64,000 nucleotides of DNA from Mycobacterium sp. E3251 (GCF_001666835.1 NZ_LZJF01000067.1:1-64000); one strand, 5' to 3'. Counted from the first letter of the stretch, positions 27,252 to 36,820 are shown. Notes: generated by a model not told the origin, from the letters alone. Numbers and translations: made by a program.

Positions 27252-28115
27252 ATGGGCAGGGTAACCGGCAAGGTGGCCGTGATCAGTGGCGCCGCGCGAG
27301 GCCAAGGCCGTTCGCACGCGCGGATGCTGGCTGCCGAAGGCGCGGACATCATTGCGGTGGACCTGTGCGCCGACATCGAGACCAACGAGTATCCCCTGGC
27401 CCGGCGGGAAGACCTCGACGAGACGGCCCGGCTGGTCGAGAAGGAGGGCCAGCGCGCGTTCACCGCGGTCGCGGACGTTCGCGACCGGGTGGCCCTGTCC
27501 ACCGCGATCGATGAGGGCGTCGCCGAGTTGGGGCATCTCGACGTCGTCGTCGCCAACGCGGGCATCTGCCCGCTCACCGCGGGCCTGCCGCCGCAGGCCT
27601 TCGCCGACGCCGTGGACGTGGACCTGGTCGGAGTGCTGAACCTGGTGCACGCGAGCCTCAAACATCTGCAGGCCGGCGCGTCGATCATCGTGATCGGTTC
27701 CAATGCGGCGTTCATGTCGTCGATGAACACCACCGGCATCGACGGGGGCCCCGGCGGCGCGGGGTATGCCTTCGCGAAATTGGCTGCCGCGCACTACGTC
27801 AACGACTTCGCCCTGGCGCTCGCCCGATTCTCCATCCGGATGAACGCGGTGCACCCCACCAATGTCAACACCGACATGCTGCACAGCCCTCCCATGTATC
27901 GGGCCTTCCGGCCGGACCTGAAGGATCCGACGCGCGAGGACGCCGAACCGGTTTTCCCGCTCGTGCAGGCGATGCCGATCCCCTACGTCGAGCCCGAGGA
28001 CATCAGCGAGGCAGTGTTGTTCCTGGCCTCCGACGCGGCGCGCTACATCACCGGGCAGCAGCTCCGTGTCGACGGCGGCGGCTTCCTCAAGGTCAAGCCG
28101 TGGTCGGGTGCGTGA
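27252..28115 (+). CDS. Mycofactocin-coupled SDR oxidoreductase
   Basis: A 287-residue short-chain dehydrogenase. GAARGQGRSHARMLAAEGADIIAVD is the glycine-rich nucleotide loop in the version seen in mycofactocin-associated (carveol-dehydrogenase-like) SDRs, which hold NAD tightly and pass electrons to the peptide cofactor mycofactocin. The catalytic Tyr-Lys pair is in GYAFAKLAAAHY. The ATG at 27252 is well inside a longer open frame whose upstream part is non-coding. It begins the catabolic operon and its stop overlaps a possible GTG of the next gene. Likely oxidises a secondary alcohol. Confidence 0.9.
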   Translation: MGRVTGKVAVISGAARGQGRSHARMLAAEGADIIAVDLCADIETNEYPLARREDLDETARLVEKEGQRAFTAVADVRDRVALSTAIDEGVAELGHLDVVVANAGICPLTAGLPPQAFADAVDVDLVGVLNLVHASLKHLQAGASIIVIGSNAAFMSSMNTTGIDGGPGGAGYAFAKLAAAHYVNDFALALARFSIRMNAVHPTNVNTDMLHSPPMYRAFRPDLKDPTREDAEPVFPLVQAMPIPYVEPEDISEAVLFLASDAARYITGQQLRVDGGGFLKVKPWSGA

Positions 28116-28120
28116 CATCG

Positions 28121-29101
28121 ATGACCGACTCCCCCGACGTCGAGCGCCGGCTGTACGAGCTGATGGTGCTGATGAAGGCGGCCGATGACCGGCTGTTCAA
28201 AGGCATCGGCACGGGCGAGTTCATGTGCGTCTACTGGCCCTCGCGCGGCCAGGAGGCCATTGCCGCCGCGATGGGCGTGGCGCTGCGCCCCGACGATCAG
28301 CTGGTGACCACCTACCGCGGCCTGCACGACCTCATCGGCAAGGGCGTCCCGCTCGAGGAGATCTACGGCGAGATGATGGGCCGCACCGTCGGCGCCAGCC
28401 GGGGCAAGGGCGGCACCATGCACATCGCCAATCCCGTTATGGGCGTGATGCTTTCGACCGGGATCGTCGGGGCCGGGCCACCGGTGGCGGTGGGACTGGC
28501 GATGGCGGCCAAACGCAAGGGCTCCGATCGCGTCACGGTGGTCAGCTTCGGTGACGGCGCCACCAACACCGGGTCGTTCCACGAGGCGGCGAACATGGCG
28601 GCGCTGTGGGACCTGCCGATGGTCTTCGTCTGCCAGAACAACCAGTACGCGGAGATGACGCCCACGGCCGACACCATGAAGCTCGAACGCGTCGCCGACC
28701 GGGCGGCCGGCTATGGCATGCCCGGGGTGCGGGTCGACGGAAACGACCCGCTGGCGGTCAAATCCGCACTCGAGGACGCGCTGCGGCGGGCCCGCGCCGG
28801 TGACGGCCCCAGCTTCATCGAATGCGTCACGTTCCGCTTTAGAGGCCATTACTTCGGCGACCGGATGCCCTACATTCCCAAGGATCAACTTGCCGCCGCG
28901 ATGGAAGCCGACCCGGTCCCCCGGTTCCGCAGCCACCTCGCCGCCACCGGCATCTGCGCTTCCGACGAACTCGACCGCATCGACGGCGAGGCGCTGGCGG
29001 CGGTGGAAGCGGCGCTGCAAACCGTGATGGGCGCCGATTCCCCGTCCATCGACGAGCTGGACCGGGATGTGTACGCGACCCCGATCGGGTTCCCGGTATG
29101 A
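28121..29101 (+). CDS. TPP-dependent dehydrogenase E1 component, alpha subunit
   Basis: A 326-residue protein of the PDH/acetoin dehydrogenase E1-alpha family. The TPP-binding motif is visible as SFGDGATNTGSFHEAANMA...CQNNQYA (GDG to NN), with the earlier GASRGKGGTMHIA stretch. With E1-beta it would bind thiamine diphosphate and decarboxylate or cleave a 2-oxo compound, transferring the acyl unit to a lipoyl group. A GTG at 28112 (GTGA overlap with the SDR stop) is an alternative start. Confidence 0.93.
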   Translation: MTDSPDVERRLYELMVLMKAADDRLFKGIGTGEFMCVYWPSRGQEAIAAAMGVALRPDDQLVTTYRGLHDLIGKGVPLEEIYGEMMGRTVGASRGKGGTMHIANPVMGVMLSTGIVGAGPPVAVGLAMAAKRKGSDRVTVVSFGDGATNTGSFHEAANMAALWDLPMVFVCQNNQYAEMTPTADTMKLERVADRAAGYGMPGVRVDGNDPLAVKSALEDALRRARAGDGPSFIECVTFRFRGHYFGDRMPYIPKDQLAAAMEADPVPRFRSHLAATGICASDELDRIDGEALAAVEAALQTVMGADSPSIDELDRDVYATPIGFPV

Positions 29102-30114
29102 ACACGCAGGAGCGGGAGATGACGATGCGCGAGGCGCTCAACCTCGCGCTGGATCAAGCGCTTGCCGCCGACGACCGGGTGTTCCTGCTCGGTGAGGACA
29201 TCGCCGATCCGGGTGCGTCCGGACCGACCGCGGGCCTGTCGACGAAGTACGGTCACGACCGTGTCCTGGACACACCGATCTCCGAGGCGGCGATCGTCGG
29301 CGCGGCCATCGGCGCCGCCATCGACGGGCTGCTGCCGGTGGCCGAGATCATGATCATGGACTTCATCGGCATCGCGGCCGACCAGCTGATCAACAACGCG
29401 GCCAAGCTGAGGTTCATGACCGCCGGACGCACAACGGCACCGATCACCATCCGCACCCAGGTCTACGCCGGGCTGGCCACCGGTGCCACGCATTCGCAAA
29501 GCCTCGAGGCATGGTTCATGCACATCCCGGGCATGAAGGTGATCGTGCCGTCCACACCCCGCGACGGGAAGGGCCTCCTGACATCGGCGATTTTCGACGA
29601 GGATCCCTGCCTGTTCGTCGAAACCATTCGGCTGCAAGGCAAGAAAGGTCCCGTCCCCGTCGATCCCGCGTTCTCGATCCCGCTGGGCCGAGCCGACATC
29701 AAGCGGCCGGGCACCGACGTGAGCCTGATCGCCTACGGACGGTGCGTGCACGACGCCCTCACCGCCGCGGACACGCTGGACGAACAGGGCGTGAGCGCCG
29801 AGGTCGTCGATCTGCGCACCCTGGTGCCGCTCGACGTCGAGACCATCGTCGACTCCGCCCGCCGTACCCGCCGTGCCGTCATCATCCATGACGCGGTCCA
29901 ATTCGCCGGCCCCGGAGCCGAACTCGCCGCGATCCTGCACTCGGAGCTGTTCTCCGAGCTGGCCGCGCCCGTCGAACGAGTGGCCGCCCGATTCGTCCCC
30001 AACCCGGCCGCGGCGGCGCTCGAGGCGCAGGTATACCCCTCGCCGGCACGAATCGTCGCGGCGGCGCTGAAGACCTTCGGGAGGACGCTGGCGGAGGCGA
30101 AAGCGCGTGGCTGA
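29098..30114 (+). CDS. TPP-dependent dehydrogenase E1 component, beta subunit
   Basis: A 338-residue E1-beta. It has the pyrimidine-domain pattern MTMREALNLALDQALAADDRVFLLGEDIA and the transketolase C-terminal domain with VVDLRTLVPLDVETIVDSARRTRRAVIIHDAVQFAG. Its ATG overlaps the alpha stop by 4 bases (ATGA), so the subunits are made in step. The family-typical Glu for cofactor activation lies in the GEDIA or SEAAIVGAAIGAA blocks. Confidence 0.93.
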   Translation: MNTQEREMTMREALNLALDQALAADDRVFLLGEDIADPGASGPTAGLSTKYGHDRVLDTPISEAAIVGAAIGAAIDGLLPVAEIMIMDFIGIAADQLINNAAKLRFMTAGRTTAPITIRTQVYAGLATGATHSQSLEAWFMHIPGMKVIVPSTPRDGKGLLTSAIFDEDPCLFVETIRLQGKKGPVPVDPAFSIPLGRADIKRPGTDVSLIAYGRCVHDALTAADTLDEQGVSAEVVDLRTLVPLDVETIVDSARRTRRAVIIHDAVQFAGPGAELAAILHSELFSELAAPVERVAARFVPNPAAAALEAQVYPSPARIVAAALKTFGRTLAEAKARG

Positions 30115-30343
30115 CTTCATCATTCGCATTCCGCGCGTCTCGGTGGCCGTGTCGGAGGCCGAGCTCACCGGGCTCCTCGTCGACGCCGGCCAGCACGTGG
30201 ACGCGGGCACACCCCTCTACGTGATCGCCACCGAGAAGGTGGAACAGGAGATCGAAGCGGGGGCCTCGGGCACCGTGCAATGGACGGGCCGGGTCGGGAC
30301 CACCTACGACATCGGCGCCGAAATCGGCGTCATCACTTCTTGA
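30107..30343 (+). CDS. Stand-alone lipoyl-domain protein
   Basis: A 78-residue protein that is a single biotinyl/lipoyl-attachment domain. The lipoylation site is the Lys in ATEKVEQEIEA, at the tip of the beta-hairpin. Unlike normal E2 proteins there is no peripheral-subunit-binding domain and no acyltransferase domain. The GTG start overlaps the E1-beta stop by 8 bases, so it is made with E1. It should carry the acyl or reducing equivalents produced by E1; the partner acyltransferase and E3 are not encoded nearby. Confidence 0.88.
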   Translation: MADFIIRIPRVSVAVSEAELTGLLVDAGQHVDAGTPLYVIATEKVEQEIEAGASGTVQWTGRVGTTYDIGAEIGVITS

Positions 30344-30363
30344 ACCAACGAAAGGTGAAACGC

Positions 30364-31236
30364 ATGGATCTCAACGAGACTCGCGAGAGAATCATCTACC
30401 AAAAAGAGGGGCCCATCGCCCGCGTCACGCTCAACTGGCCGGAGAAGGCGAATGCCCAGGACCAGAAGCTGGCCGAAGAGGTCGACGCCGCCCTGCTGGA
30501 CGCCGACCGCGACTACGACATCAAGGTGCTCGTCCTCAAGGCCAACGGCAAGGGCTTCTGCTCGGGACACGCCATCGGTAACAACGCCGTCGACTACCCG
30601 TCGTTCGTGGAGAACGCCATGGTGACGGGCCACCCGTGGAAGGCGCAATCCGATCTGTTCGTCAAGCCAACCCTGAACCTGTGGGAGTTCTCCAAGCCAA
30701 CGATCGCTCAGGTGCACGGCTACTGCGTCGGTGGCGGCACGCACATGGGCCTGACCACCGACATCGTCATCGCCGCCGAGGATGCCTACTTCTCGTATCC
30801 GCCGCTGCAGGGTTTCGGCATGCCTTCCGGCGAATGTTCCATTGAGCCTTGGGTTTTCATGAACTGGCGGCGGGCCGCCTACTACCTGTTCACCGCGGAG
30901 GTGATCGACGCCAAAAAGGCGCTGGAGGTTGGCCTCGTCAACGAAGTGGTCCCGCGCGACCAGCTCGACGATCGTGTCGAGGCGATCGCCCGGCATATCG
31001 CCCAGGCGCCGTTGACGACGCTGATGCTCACCAAGGCCAATCTGAAGCGGGCCTGGGAGCTGATGGGCATGCGGGTGCACTGGCAGAGCTCGAACGACCT
31101 CGTCGCCCTGGCTTCCATTAGCAAGGACGTCCAGGAGCTGATCCAGACGGTGTTCAGGGACAAGGTGCTGCCGTCCGAGCACGCACGGCGCCAGGCCGCG
31201 GCGGCCGCAACGACCGATGGCGCGTCACCTTCATAG
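30364..31236 (+). CDS. Enoyl-CoA hydratase/isomerase family protein
   Basis: A 290-residue crotonase-fold protein. The CoA oxyanion-hole segments are KANGKGFCSGHAIGN and VHGYCVGGGTHMGL. Of the two usual catalytic Glu residues, the first position is not Glu (SYPPLQGFG) and a Glu is seen in PSGECS, so hydratase activity is uncertain; related folds also do C-C cleavage. It shares LKRAWELMGMRVH with the hydratase at 35885-36730 and is its paralog. It starts 20 bases after the lipoyl gene with AAAGG upstream. Confidence 0.9.
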   Translation: MDLNETRERIIYQKEGPIARVTLNWPEKANAQDQKLAEEVDAALLDADRDYDIKVLVLKANGKGFCSGHAIGNNAVDYPSFVENAMVTGHPWKAQSDLFVKPTLNLWEFSKPTIAQVHGYCVGGGTHMGLTTDIVIAAEDAYFSYPPLQGFGMPSGECSIEPWVFMNWRRAAYYLFTAEVIDAKKALEVGLVNEVVPRDQLDDRVEAIARHIAQAPLTTLMLTKANLKRAWELMGMRVHWQSSNDLVALASISKDVQELIQTVFRDKVLPSEHARRQAAAAATTDGASPS

Positions 31237-31245
31237 GCGCCGCCA

Positions 31246-32781
31246 GTGAACCTCGCCGATCACGCCAAGAGGGCCGGACAGGCGCCGGCCCTCATCGTCG
31301 CGGACGGTGGCACGATCTCGCACTCCGAGCTGTACGCCCGCAGCCGGCGCGTCGCGGCGGTGTTGCACGAGGCTGGACTGCGCCCCGGCGACGGCGTGGC
31401 CCTGATCTCGCCGAACCGGCCTGAGTTCCTCGAAATCACCTGGGCCTGTCAGCTTTCCGGCCTGTATTACACCGCGGTCAACACCCACTTCACCGCGGAC
31501 GAGGTCGCCTACGTCATCGGGGACTCCGATGCGCGGGCGGTCTTCGTCGACGCGACCATGCCCGAGCTTGCCGCCCACGTCCGCGCGGCCAACCCTGCCG
31601 TCACCATTCGCCTCGCGGTGGGGGGAGCCCTGCCCGGCTGGCGGGATTACGAGGAGGCGCTCGCGACGGCCGGTGCCGCGCCGCCCGCGTCGGACGGGTC
31701 GGAAATGCTGTACTCGTCGGGCACCACGGGTCGGCCCAAGGCGGTCCGCCGGCCCCTTCCGACCGACGGCAACGGCTCCTGGGCTCAGGCGGTGCTGGAG
31801 CTAGCGCTGACTCACAAGTACGGAATGAGCATGTCCAGCGTGTACCTCTCCCCCGCACCGCTGTACCACGCCGCCGGAGTGAACTACACCATGGCGGTCA
31901 ACCGCGTCGGCGCCGCGGCGATTCTCATGCGCAAGTTCGACGCCGAGACCGTCTTGCGATTGATCGAGACCCACCGCGTGACGCACGCCCAGTTCGTGCC
32001 CACCATGTTCGTGCGGATGCTCAAGCTGCCCAGGGCGGTTCGGGAAAAGTATGACGTGTCGAGCCTGCGATGTGTGATCCACGCGGCCGCGCCCTGCCCG
32101 GTCGACGTCAAGCACCACATGATGAAGTGGTTCGGGCCGATCATCCACGAATACTACGGCGGCACCGAGGGATTCGCGGGGACGACCATCGGTCCCGAGG
32201 AATGGCTGGCCCACCCCGGTTCGGTGGGCAGACCGATGACACCGGTGCACGTGATCGGAGAAGACGGCGCCGAGTTGCCCGCCAGGCACGCCGGTGAGCT
32301 CTTCTTCGAAGGCGGACCCGACTTCGAATACTTCAAGGACCCCGCCAAGACCGCCTCGGTGTACAACGACCGCGGCTGGCGCACCCTGGGCGACATGGGG
32401 TACGTCGACGACGACGGCTACCTCTATCTCACCGACCGGTCCACGTTCATGATCGTTTCCGGCGGGGTGAACATCTACCCCCAGGAGGTCGAGAACCTGC
32501 TGATCATGCATCCCAAGCTCGTTGACGCGGCCGTCTTCGGCGTCCCGAACGACGAGTTCGGCGAGGAGGTCAAGGCCGTCGTACAGCCGGTCGACGGCGT
32601 CCGTCCAGGGCCCGACCTCGAGGCGGAGCTCATCGAGTACTGCCGAGCGCACCTGGCCGGCTACAAGTGCCCGCGCACCGTCGAATTCGTTCCGGAATTG
32701 CCACGGGACCCGAACGGAAAGCTGTACAAGAGACGCATTCGCGAGCGTTACTGGCAGGGGCGGACAACGCGAATCGTGTAA
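31246..32781 (+). CDS. Acyl-CoA synthetase (AMP-binding, FadD-like)
   Basis: A 511-residue ATP-dependent acid:CoA ligase of the ANL family. The phosphate loop is LYSSGTTGRPKAVRRP (about residue 155), then YYGGTEG, GWRTLGDMGYVDDDGYLYLTDR, and the C-terminal catalytic Lys in NGKLYKRRIRERY. It would activate a carboxylic acid intermediate of the operon's pathway. GTG start 9 bases after the hydratase gene. Confidence 0.92.
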   Translation: MNLADHAKRAGQAPALIVADGGTISHSELYARSRRVAAVLHEAGLRPGDGVALISPNRPEFLEITWACQLSGLYYTAVNTHFTADEVAYVIGDSDARAVFVDATMPELAAHVRAANPAVTIRLAVGGALPGWRDYEEALATAGAAPPASDGSEMLYSSGTTGRPKAVRRPLPTDGNGSWAQAVLELALTHKYGMSMSSVYLSPAPLYHAAGVNYTMAVNRVGAAAILMRKFDAETVLRLIETHRVTHAQFVPTMFVRMLKLPRAVREKYDVSSLRCVIHAAAPCPVDVKHHMMKWFGPIIHEYYGGTEGFAGTTIGPEEWLAHPGSVGRPMTPVHVIGEDGAELPARHAGELFFEGGPDFEYFKDPAKTASVYNDRGWRTLGDMGYVDDDGYLYLTDRSTFMIVSGGVNIYPQEVENLLIMHPKLVDAAVFGVPNDEFGEEVKAVVQPVDGVRPGPDLEAELIEYCRAHLAGYKCPRTVEFVPELPRDPNGKLYKRRIRERYWQGRTTRIV

Positions 32782-32799
32782 CCGAAGAGGGATGGCGAG

Positions 32800-34194
32800 A
32801 TGGCTTCCAAGACAGACTCAGCGACAAGCCCGGTGGGCACGGACAGGACCTGGACACCGCTGCCGGTGCCGTGGGCGGTCCAGACCGTCGATCGCATTCC
32901 CAAGCAGCGCTACTACGACGCCGAGTTCTTCGCGCTGGAAGCGGCGGCCTTCTGGCCGCGCGTCTGGCAGATGGCATGCCGGCTCGAGGAGATTCCCAAA
33001 CCCGGCGACTTCGTCGAATACGAGATCCTCGACCAGTCGATCATCGTGGTGCGTGTCGACGCGGACACGGTGCGGGCCTACCACAACGCGTGCCGCCATC
33101 GCGGGGTGAAACTCGTGGAAGGCGGGGGTTCCCGGCGAACTTTCGTTTGCCCCTTCCACGGCTGGTGCTGGGGCCTCGACGGGCGCAGCACATTCGTGTT
33201 GCGGCCCGAGGCGTTCGCCGACGAAAACATGAATCCGCAAGACCTGCAGCTGGTTTCGGTGCGATGTGAGACCTGGGGCGGGTGCGCGTGGATCAACCTC
33301 GACGACGGGGCCCCCGCGCTGCGTGACTGCCTGGAGCCCTTCGCGTCGACCTACGACGCCTGGCAGGTGGAATCGCTGCGGGTCGAGTGGTGGCAGTCCT
33401 GCCGGCTGCCGGTGAACTGGAAGCTGGCGGCGGCGGCGTTCATGGAGGGCTACCACGTCCCCCAGACCCATCCGCAGCTGCTGCCCTCCGCGCAGAACGG
33501 CGGCCCCGTCAAATCGGTGCACCCCGTCGTCGCGAGCAGCCTGTACTTCATGCGTACCCTCGGCACCGGCATGGGCGGCATGACGCACGACAACGACATC
33601 CGAATCGCCGAGGGACTGCAGAACATTGAGCTCCCCGCCGATCCCGCCGCGGCGATGAATGCCTGGCGCGGCGCCCTCAACGACGCCGTCGTCAGCTGGC
33701 ACCGGGCCCGGGGCAGCACCATGCCCGACCTCAACGAGCTGGTCCGCCGCGGGATCACCGACGCGATCGGGTTCTGCTTCCCGCACTACTTCATCCTGCC
33801 CACCTACAGCAGCGCGTCGTCCTACCGCATCCGCCCGCTGGGCCCCGAGGACACCCTGTTCGAGATCTGGTCCCTCACCCGGTTCCCCGACGATGTTTCC
33901 GCGGGCAGGCCCCAGCCCCCGGAGCCGATGGCGCCCGACGACCCGCGCTGGCCACCGATCCCAGCGCAAGACTTCTCCAATCTGCCGAGGCAGCAGAAAG
34001 GGTTGCACTCCAAGGGCTTCGAGTACATGCGCCTGTCGGACCAGATCGAGGGCCTGATCTCCAACTTCGAACGCGTCGTCGACGGCTTTCTCGCCGGCCT
34101 GCCGCACGAGGCGTTGGTTCCCGCGATCCAGAAGACCAACACCACCATCGACGTACCGGTCGCCGACCTGGCCTTGCGCGCGGAGGCACGATGA
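32800..34194 (+). CDS. Rieske non-heme iron oxygenase, alpha subunit
   Basis: A 464-residue ring-hydroxylating oxygenase subunit. The Rieske 2Fe-2S site is C-R-H-R ... C-P-F-H-G-W (CxH-x17-CxxH), near residues 98-120. The catalytic domain contains EGYHVPQTHPQLL, which supplies the two His of the mononuclear iron site. No beta subunit, ferredoxin or reductase gene is adjacent, so electrons must come from elsewhere. GAGGGATGGCGAG precedes the ATG. Confidence 0.93.
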   Translation: MASKTDSATSPVGTDRTWTPLPVPWAVQTVDRIPKQRYYDAEFFALEAAAFWPRVWQMACRLEEIPKPGDFVEYEILDQSIIVVRVDADTVRAYHNACRHRGVKLVEGGGSRRTFVCPFHGWCWGLDGRSTFVLRPEAFADENMNPQDLQLVSVRCETWGGCAWINLDDGAPALRDCLEPFASTYDAWQVESLRVEWWQSCRLPVNWKLAAAAFMEGYHVPQTHPQLLPSAQNGGPVKSVHPVVASSLYFMRTLGTGMGGMTHDNDIRIAEGLQNIELPADPAAAMNAWRGALNDAVVSWHRARGSTMPDLNELVRRGITDAIGFCFPHYFILPTYSSASSYRIRPLGPEDTLFEIWSLTRFPDDVSAGRPQPPEPMAPDDPRWPPIPAQDFSNLPRQQKGLHSKGFEYMRLSDQIEGLISNFERVVDGFLAGLPHEALVPAIQKTNTTIDVPVADLALRAEAR

Positions 34195-35888
34195 CCACCC
34201 GGTGGGACCGCTCCGTGGATCTGCTCATTGCGGGCAGCGGCGGGGGCGGCATGGTCGCGGCGCTGGCGGCGCTCGACTCCGGCATCGAGCCGCTGGTGAT
34301 CGAAAAGCAGGCCCTGGTCGGCGGTTCCACCGGCCTCTCGGGCGGCATGGTGTGGCTGCCGAACAACCCGCTCATGCGCGCCGCGGGCATCCCGGACTCG
34401 CACGAGGACGGTCTGGCCTATTTCGACGACGTCGTCGGTGACATCGGTCCGGCCTCCTCGCCGGCGCGCCGCGAGATGTTCCTCAGCGCGGGCTACGAAA
34501 TGATCGACTTCCTCACCCGCAAGGGTGTTCGGTTCGTGCGGTGCCCCGGCTGGAGCGATTATTACCCGAACCACAAGGGGGGCAACGAAGCCGGTCGTGC
34601 TATCGAGTGCGTCCCGTACGATGCCGCCGCTCTGGGGACCTGGCGGGACAGGGTCCAGCCTTCGATGGCCAAGGCGTATGGCGGGTTCGTGCTCAAGACC
34701 AACGAGCTGCGTTCGGTGCAGTACTTCAATCGGTCGCCGCGAGCCTTCGCGGTGGCGATGCGAGTGTTCGCGCGCACCAGGGCCGCCCGGCTGCGCCGTC
34801 GGGAGATCCTCACCAACGGAGCGTCGCTCATCGGTCAGATGCTCAAGGTGCTGATCGATCTGCGCGGCGAGCCGCCGATCTGGACGGGCGCGGCGATGGA
34901 TGACCTGATCGTCGAGGATGGCCGGGTCGTAGGCGCGCGCGTCTCACGGCACGGCGAGGCGCTGAACATCGAGGCGCGGAAGGGCGTCCTGCTGGCCGCG
35001 GGCGGGTTCAGCCGCAACGCGGACATGCGCCGCCGCTACAGCGGGGACCAGCCGAACGAGGGGCTCTGGTCGATCGCGAACGCCGGCGACACCGGCGAGG
35101 TGTTGCAGACCGCGATCCGGCTGGGCGCCAAGACCGACCTGATGGACGAGGCCTGGTGGCTGCCGTCGGTTTTCATCGCCGACGGGGGCGACGCCGCGAA
35201 GGCGCTGGGCAGCGGGCGGCAGCGCCCCGGCGCCATCTACGTCGACGGAACCGGCAGGCGGTTCTGCAACGAGTCCAACTCGTACGTCGAAGTCGGCAAG
35301 GCGATGTATGCGAACAAGGCGGTGCCGTGCTGGATGGTCTTCGACGAGGGCTACATCGGCCGGTACGTTTCGGGGGCGAACCCGTTCAAGAAGCGTCGCC
35401 TCCCCGAAGAACTCATCACACGGGGCGCGGTGATGCGCGGTGAGACCATCGGCGAGCTGGCGCACCAGATGGGGGTCCCGGCCGACGCGCTGGAGCAGAC
35501 GATCAGGCGCTTCAACGGTTTTGCGGCCAAGGGCCTCGATCCCGACTTCGGGCGCGGTCAGTCGGCGTACAACGACTGCCTGGGTGATCCCGGGCATCGC
35601 CCCAACGCCGCGCTCGGTCCGCTCGAGCGGTCACCGTTCTATGCCACCAAAGTCGTTCCGGCCGATGTCGGCACGTGCGGCGGCGTGATCACGAACGAGC
35701 ACGCCCAGGTGCTCGACGAGGACGACCGCGTGATCGGCGGACTGTACGCGACCGGCAACATCACCGCGACGGTGATGGGCCGCAACTATCTGGGCGCCGG
35801 CGGAAGCATCGCGTACACAATGGTGTTCGGCTACGTCGCGGCTCGGCACGCCGGGCGCCGGGGTGGCGCCGGCGAGCCAGGCGGCTAG
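34191..35888 (+). CDS. KstD-like FAD-dependent dehydrogenase
   Basis: A 565-residue flavoprotein of the fumarate reductase/3-ketosteroid dehydrogenase family. The FAD Rossmann motif DLLIAGSGGGGMVAALAALDSG is at residues 10-31, followed by VIEKQALVGGSTGLSGG. The C-terminus LYATGNITATVMGRNYLGAGGSIAYTMVFGYVAARH keeps a Tyr and a Gly four residues later as in the YPGPG motif of KstD enzymes, supporting ring 1,2-desaturation-type chemistry. The ATG overlaps the Rieske stop (ATGA). Its stop overlaps that of the convergent hydratase gene. Confidence 0.88.
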   Translation: MTTRWDRSVDLLIAGSGGGGMVAALAALDSGIEPLVIEKQALVGGSTGLSGGMVWLPNNPLMRAAGIPDSHEDGLAYFDDVVGDIGPASSPARREMFLSAGYEMIDFLTRKGVRFVRCPGWSDYYPNHKGGNEAGRAIECVPYDAAALGTWRDRVQPSMAKAYGGFVLKTNELRSVQYFNRSPRAFAVAMRVFARTRAARLRRREILTNGASLIGQMLKVLIDLRGEPPIWTGAAMDDLIVEDGRVVGARVSRHGEALNIEARKGVLLAAGGFSRNADMRRRYSGDQPNEGLWSIANAGDTGEVLQTAIRLGAKTDLMDEAWWLPSVFIADGGDAAKALGSGRQRPGAIYVDGTGRRFCNESNSYVEVGKAMYANKAVPCWMVFDEGYIGRYVSGANPFKKRRLPEELITRGAVMRGETIGELAHQMGVPADALEQTIRRFNGFAAKGLDPDFGRGQSAYNDCLGDPGHRPNAALGPLERSPFYATKVVPADVGTCGGVITNEHAQVLDEDDRVIGGLYATGNITATVMGRNYLGAGGSIAYTMVFGYVAARHAGRRGGAGEPGG

Positions 35889-36730
35889 GCCCCGGCATCC
35901 TTCTCGTCGCGGCCGATGAATTCGCGTGGCTTCATGCCCGATTGCTTCAGCTCGGCCCGCCGCGCCTGGACGTCGGAGGCGGCGCCGACCATGTTCGTCA
36001 GGATGTGGCTGACCTGCAGGTGCACCCGCATGCCCATCAGTTCCCACGCGCGCTTCACGTTGTTCTTCACCGCCATCAGTGTGGTCAATGGGATTTGAGC
36101 GATCTTGCGCGCCATCTCCTCGACGACTTCGTCGAGGTCTTCGCGCGGCACCACCTTGTTGAGCAGGCCCCAGTCGAGGGCTTCCTGCGCGGAGAGCGTC
36201 GGGGCGAGCAGCAGCCAGTCCATGGTCCGATGCCAGTTCATCAGCAACCACGGCTCGATCATGGTGTGCCCGCCGGGCTCGCCAAGGCTTTGAGCAAGCG
36301 GCATTTGAAAATACGCATCCTCGGACGCGACGCAAAAGTCGGTCAGCAGACCGAGATAGATCCCGCCCCCCATGCAATAGCCGTGAATCGCGGAAATCGT
36401 CGGCTTCGGAAACTCCCACAGGTACAGCGTCGGCCACAGGAACAAGTCGGCCGTGCCCTTGTACAGGTCCTCGAACGTCTCACCGAAGTCCGGATACGGG
36501 TTTTCGTCAGGGCCCCAGCGGGCCACATGCCCGCCGCAGAACCCTTTTCCGTTGGCCTTTAGGATGACGACCTTGATCTCTTTATCCCGGTCGGCTTCGT
36601 GCAGGCATTCGTCGACTTCGGTGACCAGGACCGCGTCCTTGGTGTTGGCCTTGTCCACCCGGTTCAGGATGATCCGCGCGATCGGCGGTTCGCGCTCGTA
36701 GATGACCGCTTCGAGAACGCGCCGCTCCAT
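35885..36730 (-). CDS. Enoyl-CoA hydratase/isomerase family protein
   Basis: A 281-residue crotonase starting MERRVLEAVIYEREPPIAR. Oxyanion segments are KANGKGFCGGHVARWG and IHGYCMGGGIYLGL. A Glu is present in SLGEPGGHTMIEPW. It is a paralog of the hydratase at 30364, sharing VKRAWELMGMRVH. It is convergent with the KstD-like gene, the two stop codons overlapping. It likely serves the same pathway from its own promoter. Confidence 0.9.
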   Translation of the reverse strand: MERRVLEAVIYEREPPIARIILNRVDKANTKDAVLVTEVDECLHEADRDKEIKVVILKANGKGFCGGHVARWGPDENPYPDFGETFEDLYKGTADLFLWPTLYLWEFPKPTISAIHGYCMGGGIYLGLLTDFCVASEDAYFQMPLAQSLGEPGGHTMIEPWLLMNWHRTMDWLLLAPTLSAQEALDWGLLNKVVPREDLDEVVEEMARKIAQIPLTTLMAVKNNVKRAWELMGMRVHLQVSHILTNMVGAASDVQARRAELKQSGMKPREFIGRDEKDAGA

Positions 36731-36820
36731 CTGCGTGACATTACCCGGCTGGGAGCCGAAATGGCAGCGCCAAACGCCATTTCGGTGAGCACCGATTCAC
36801 GCGGTGAAAACGCTTGCCGT

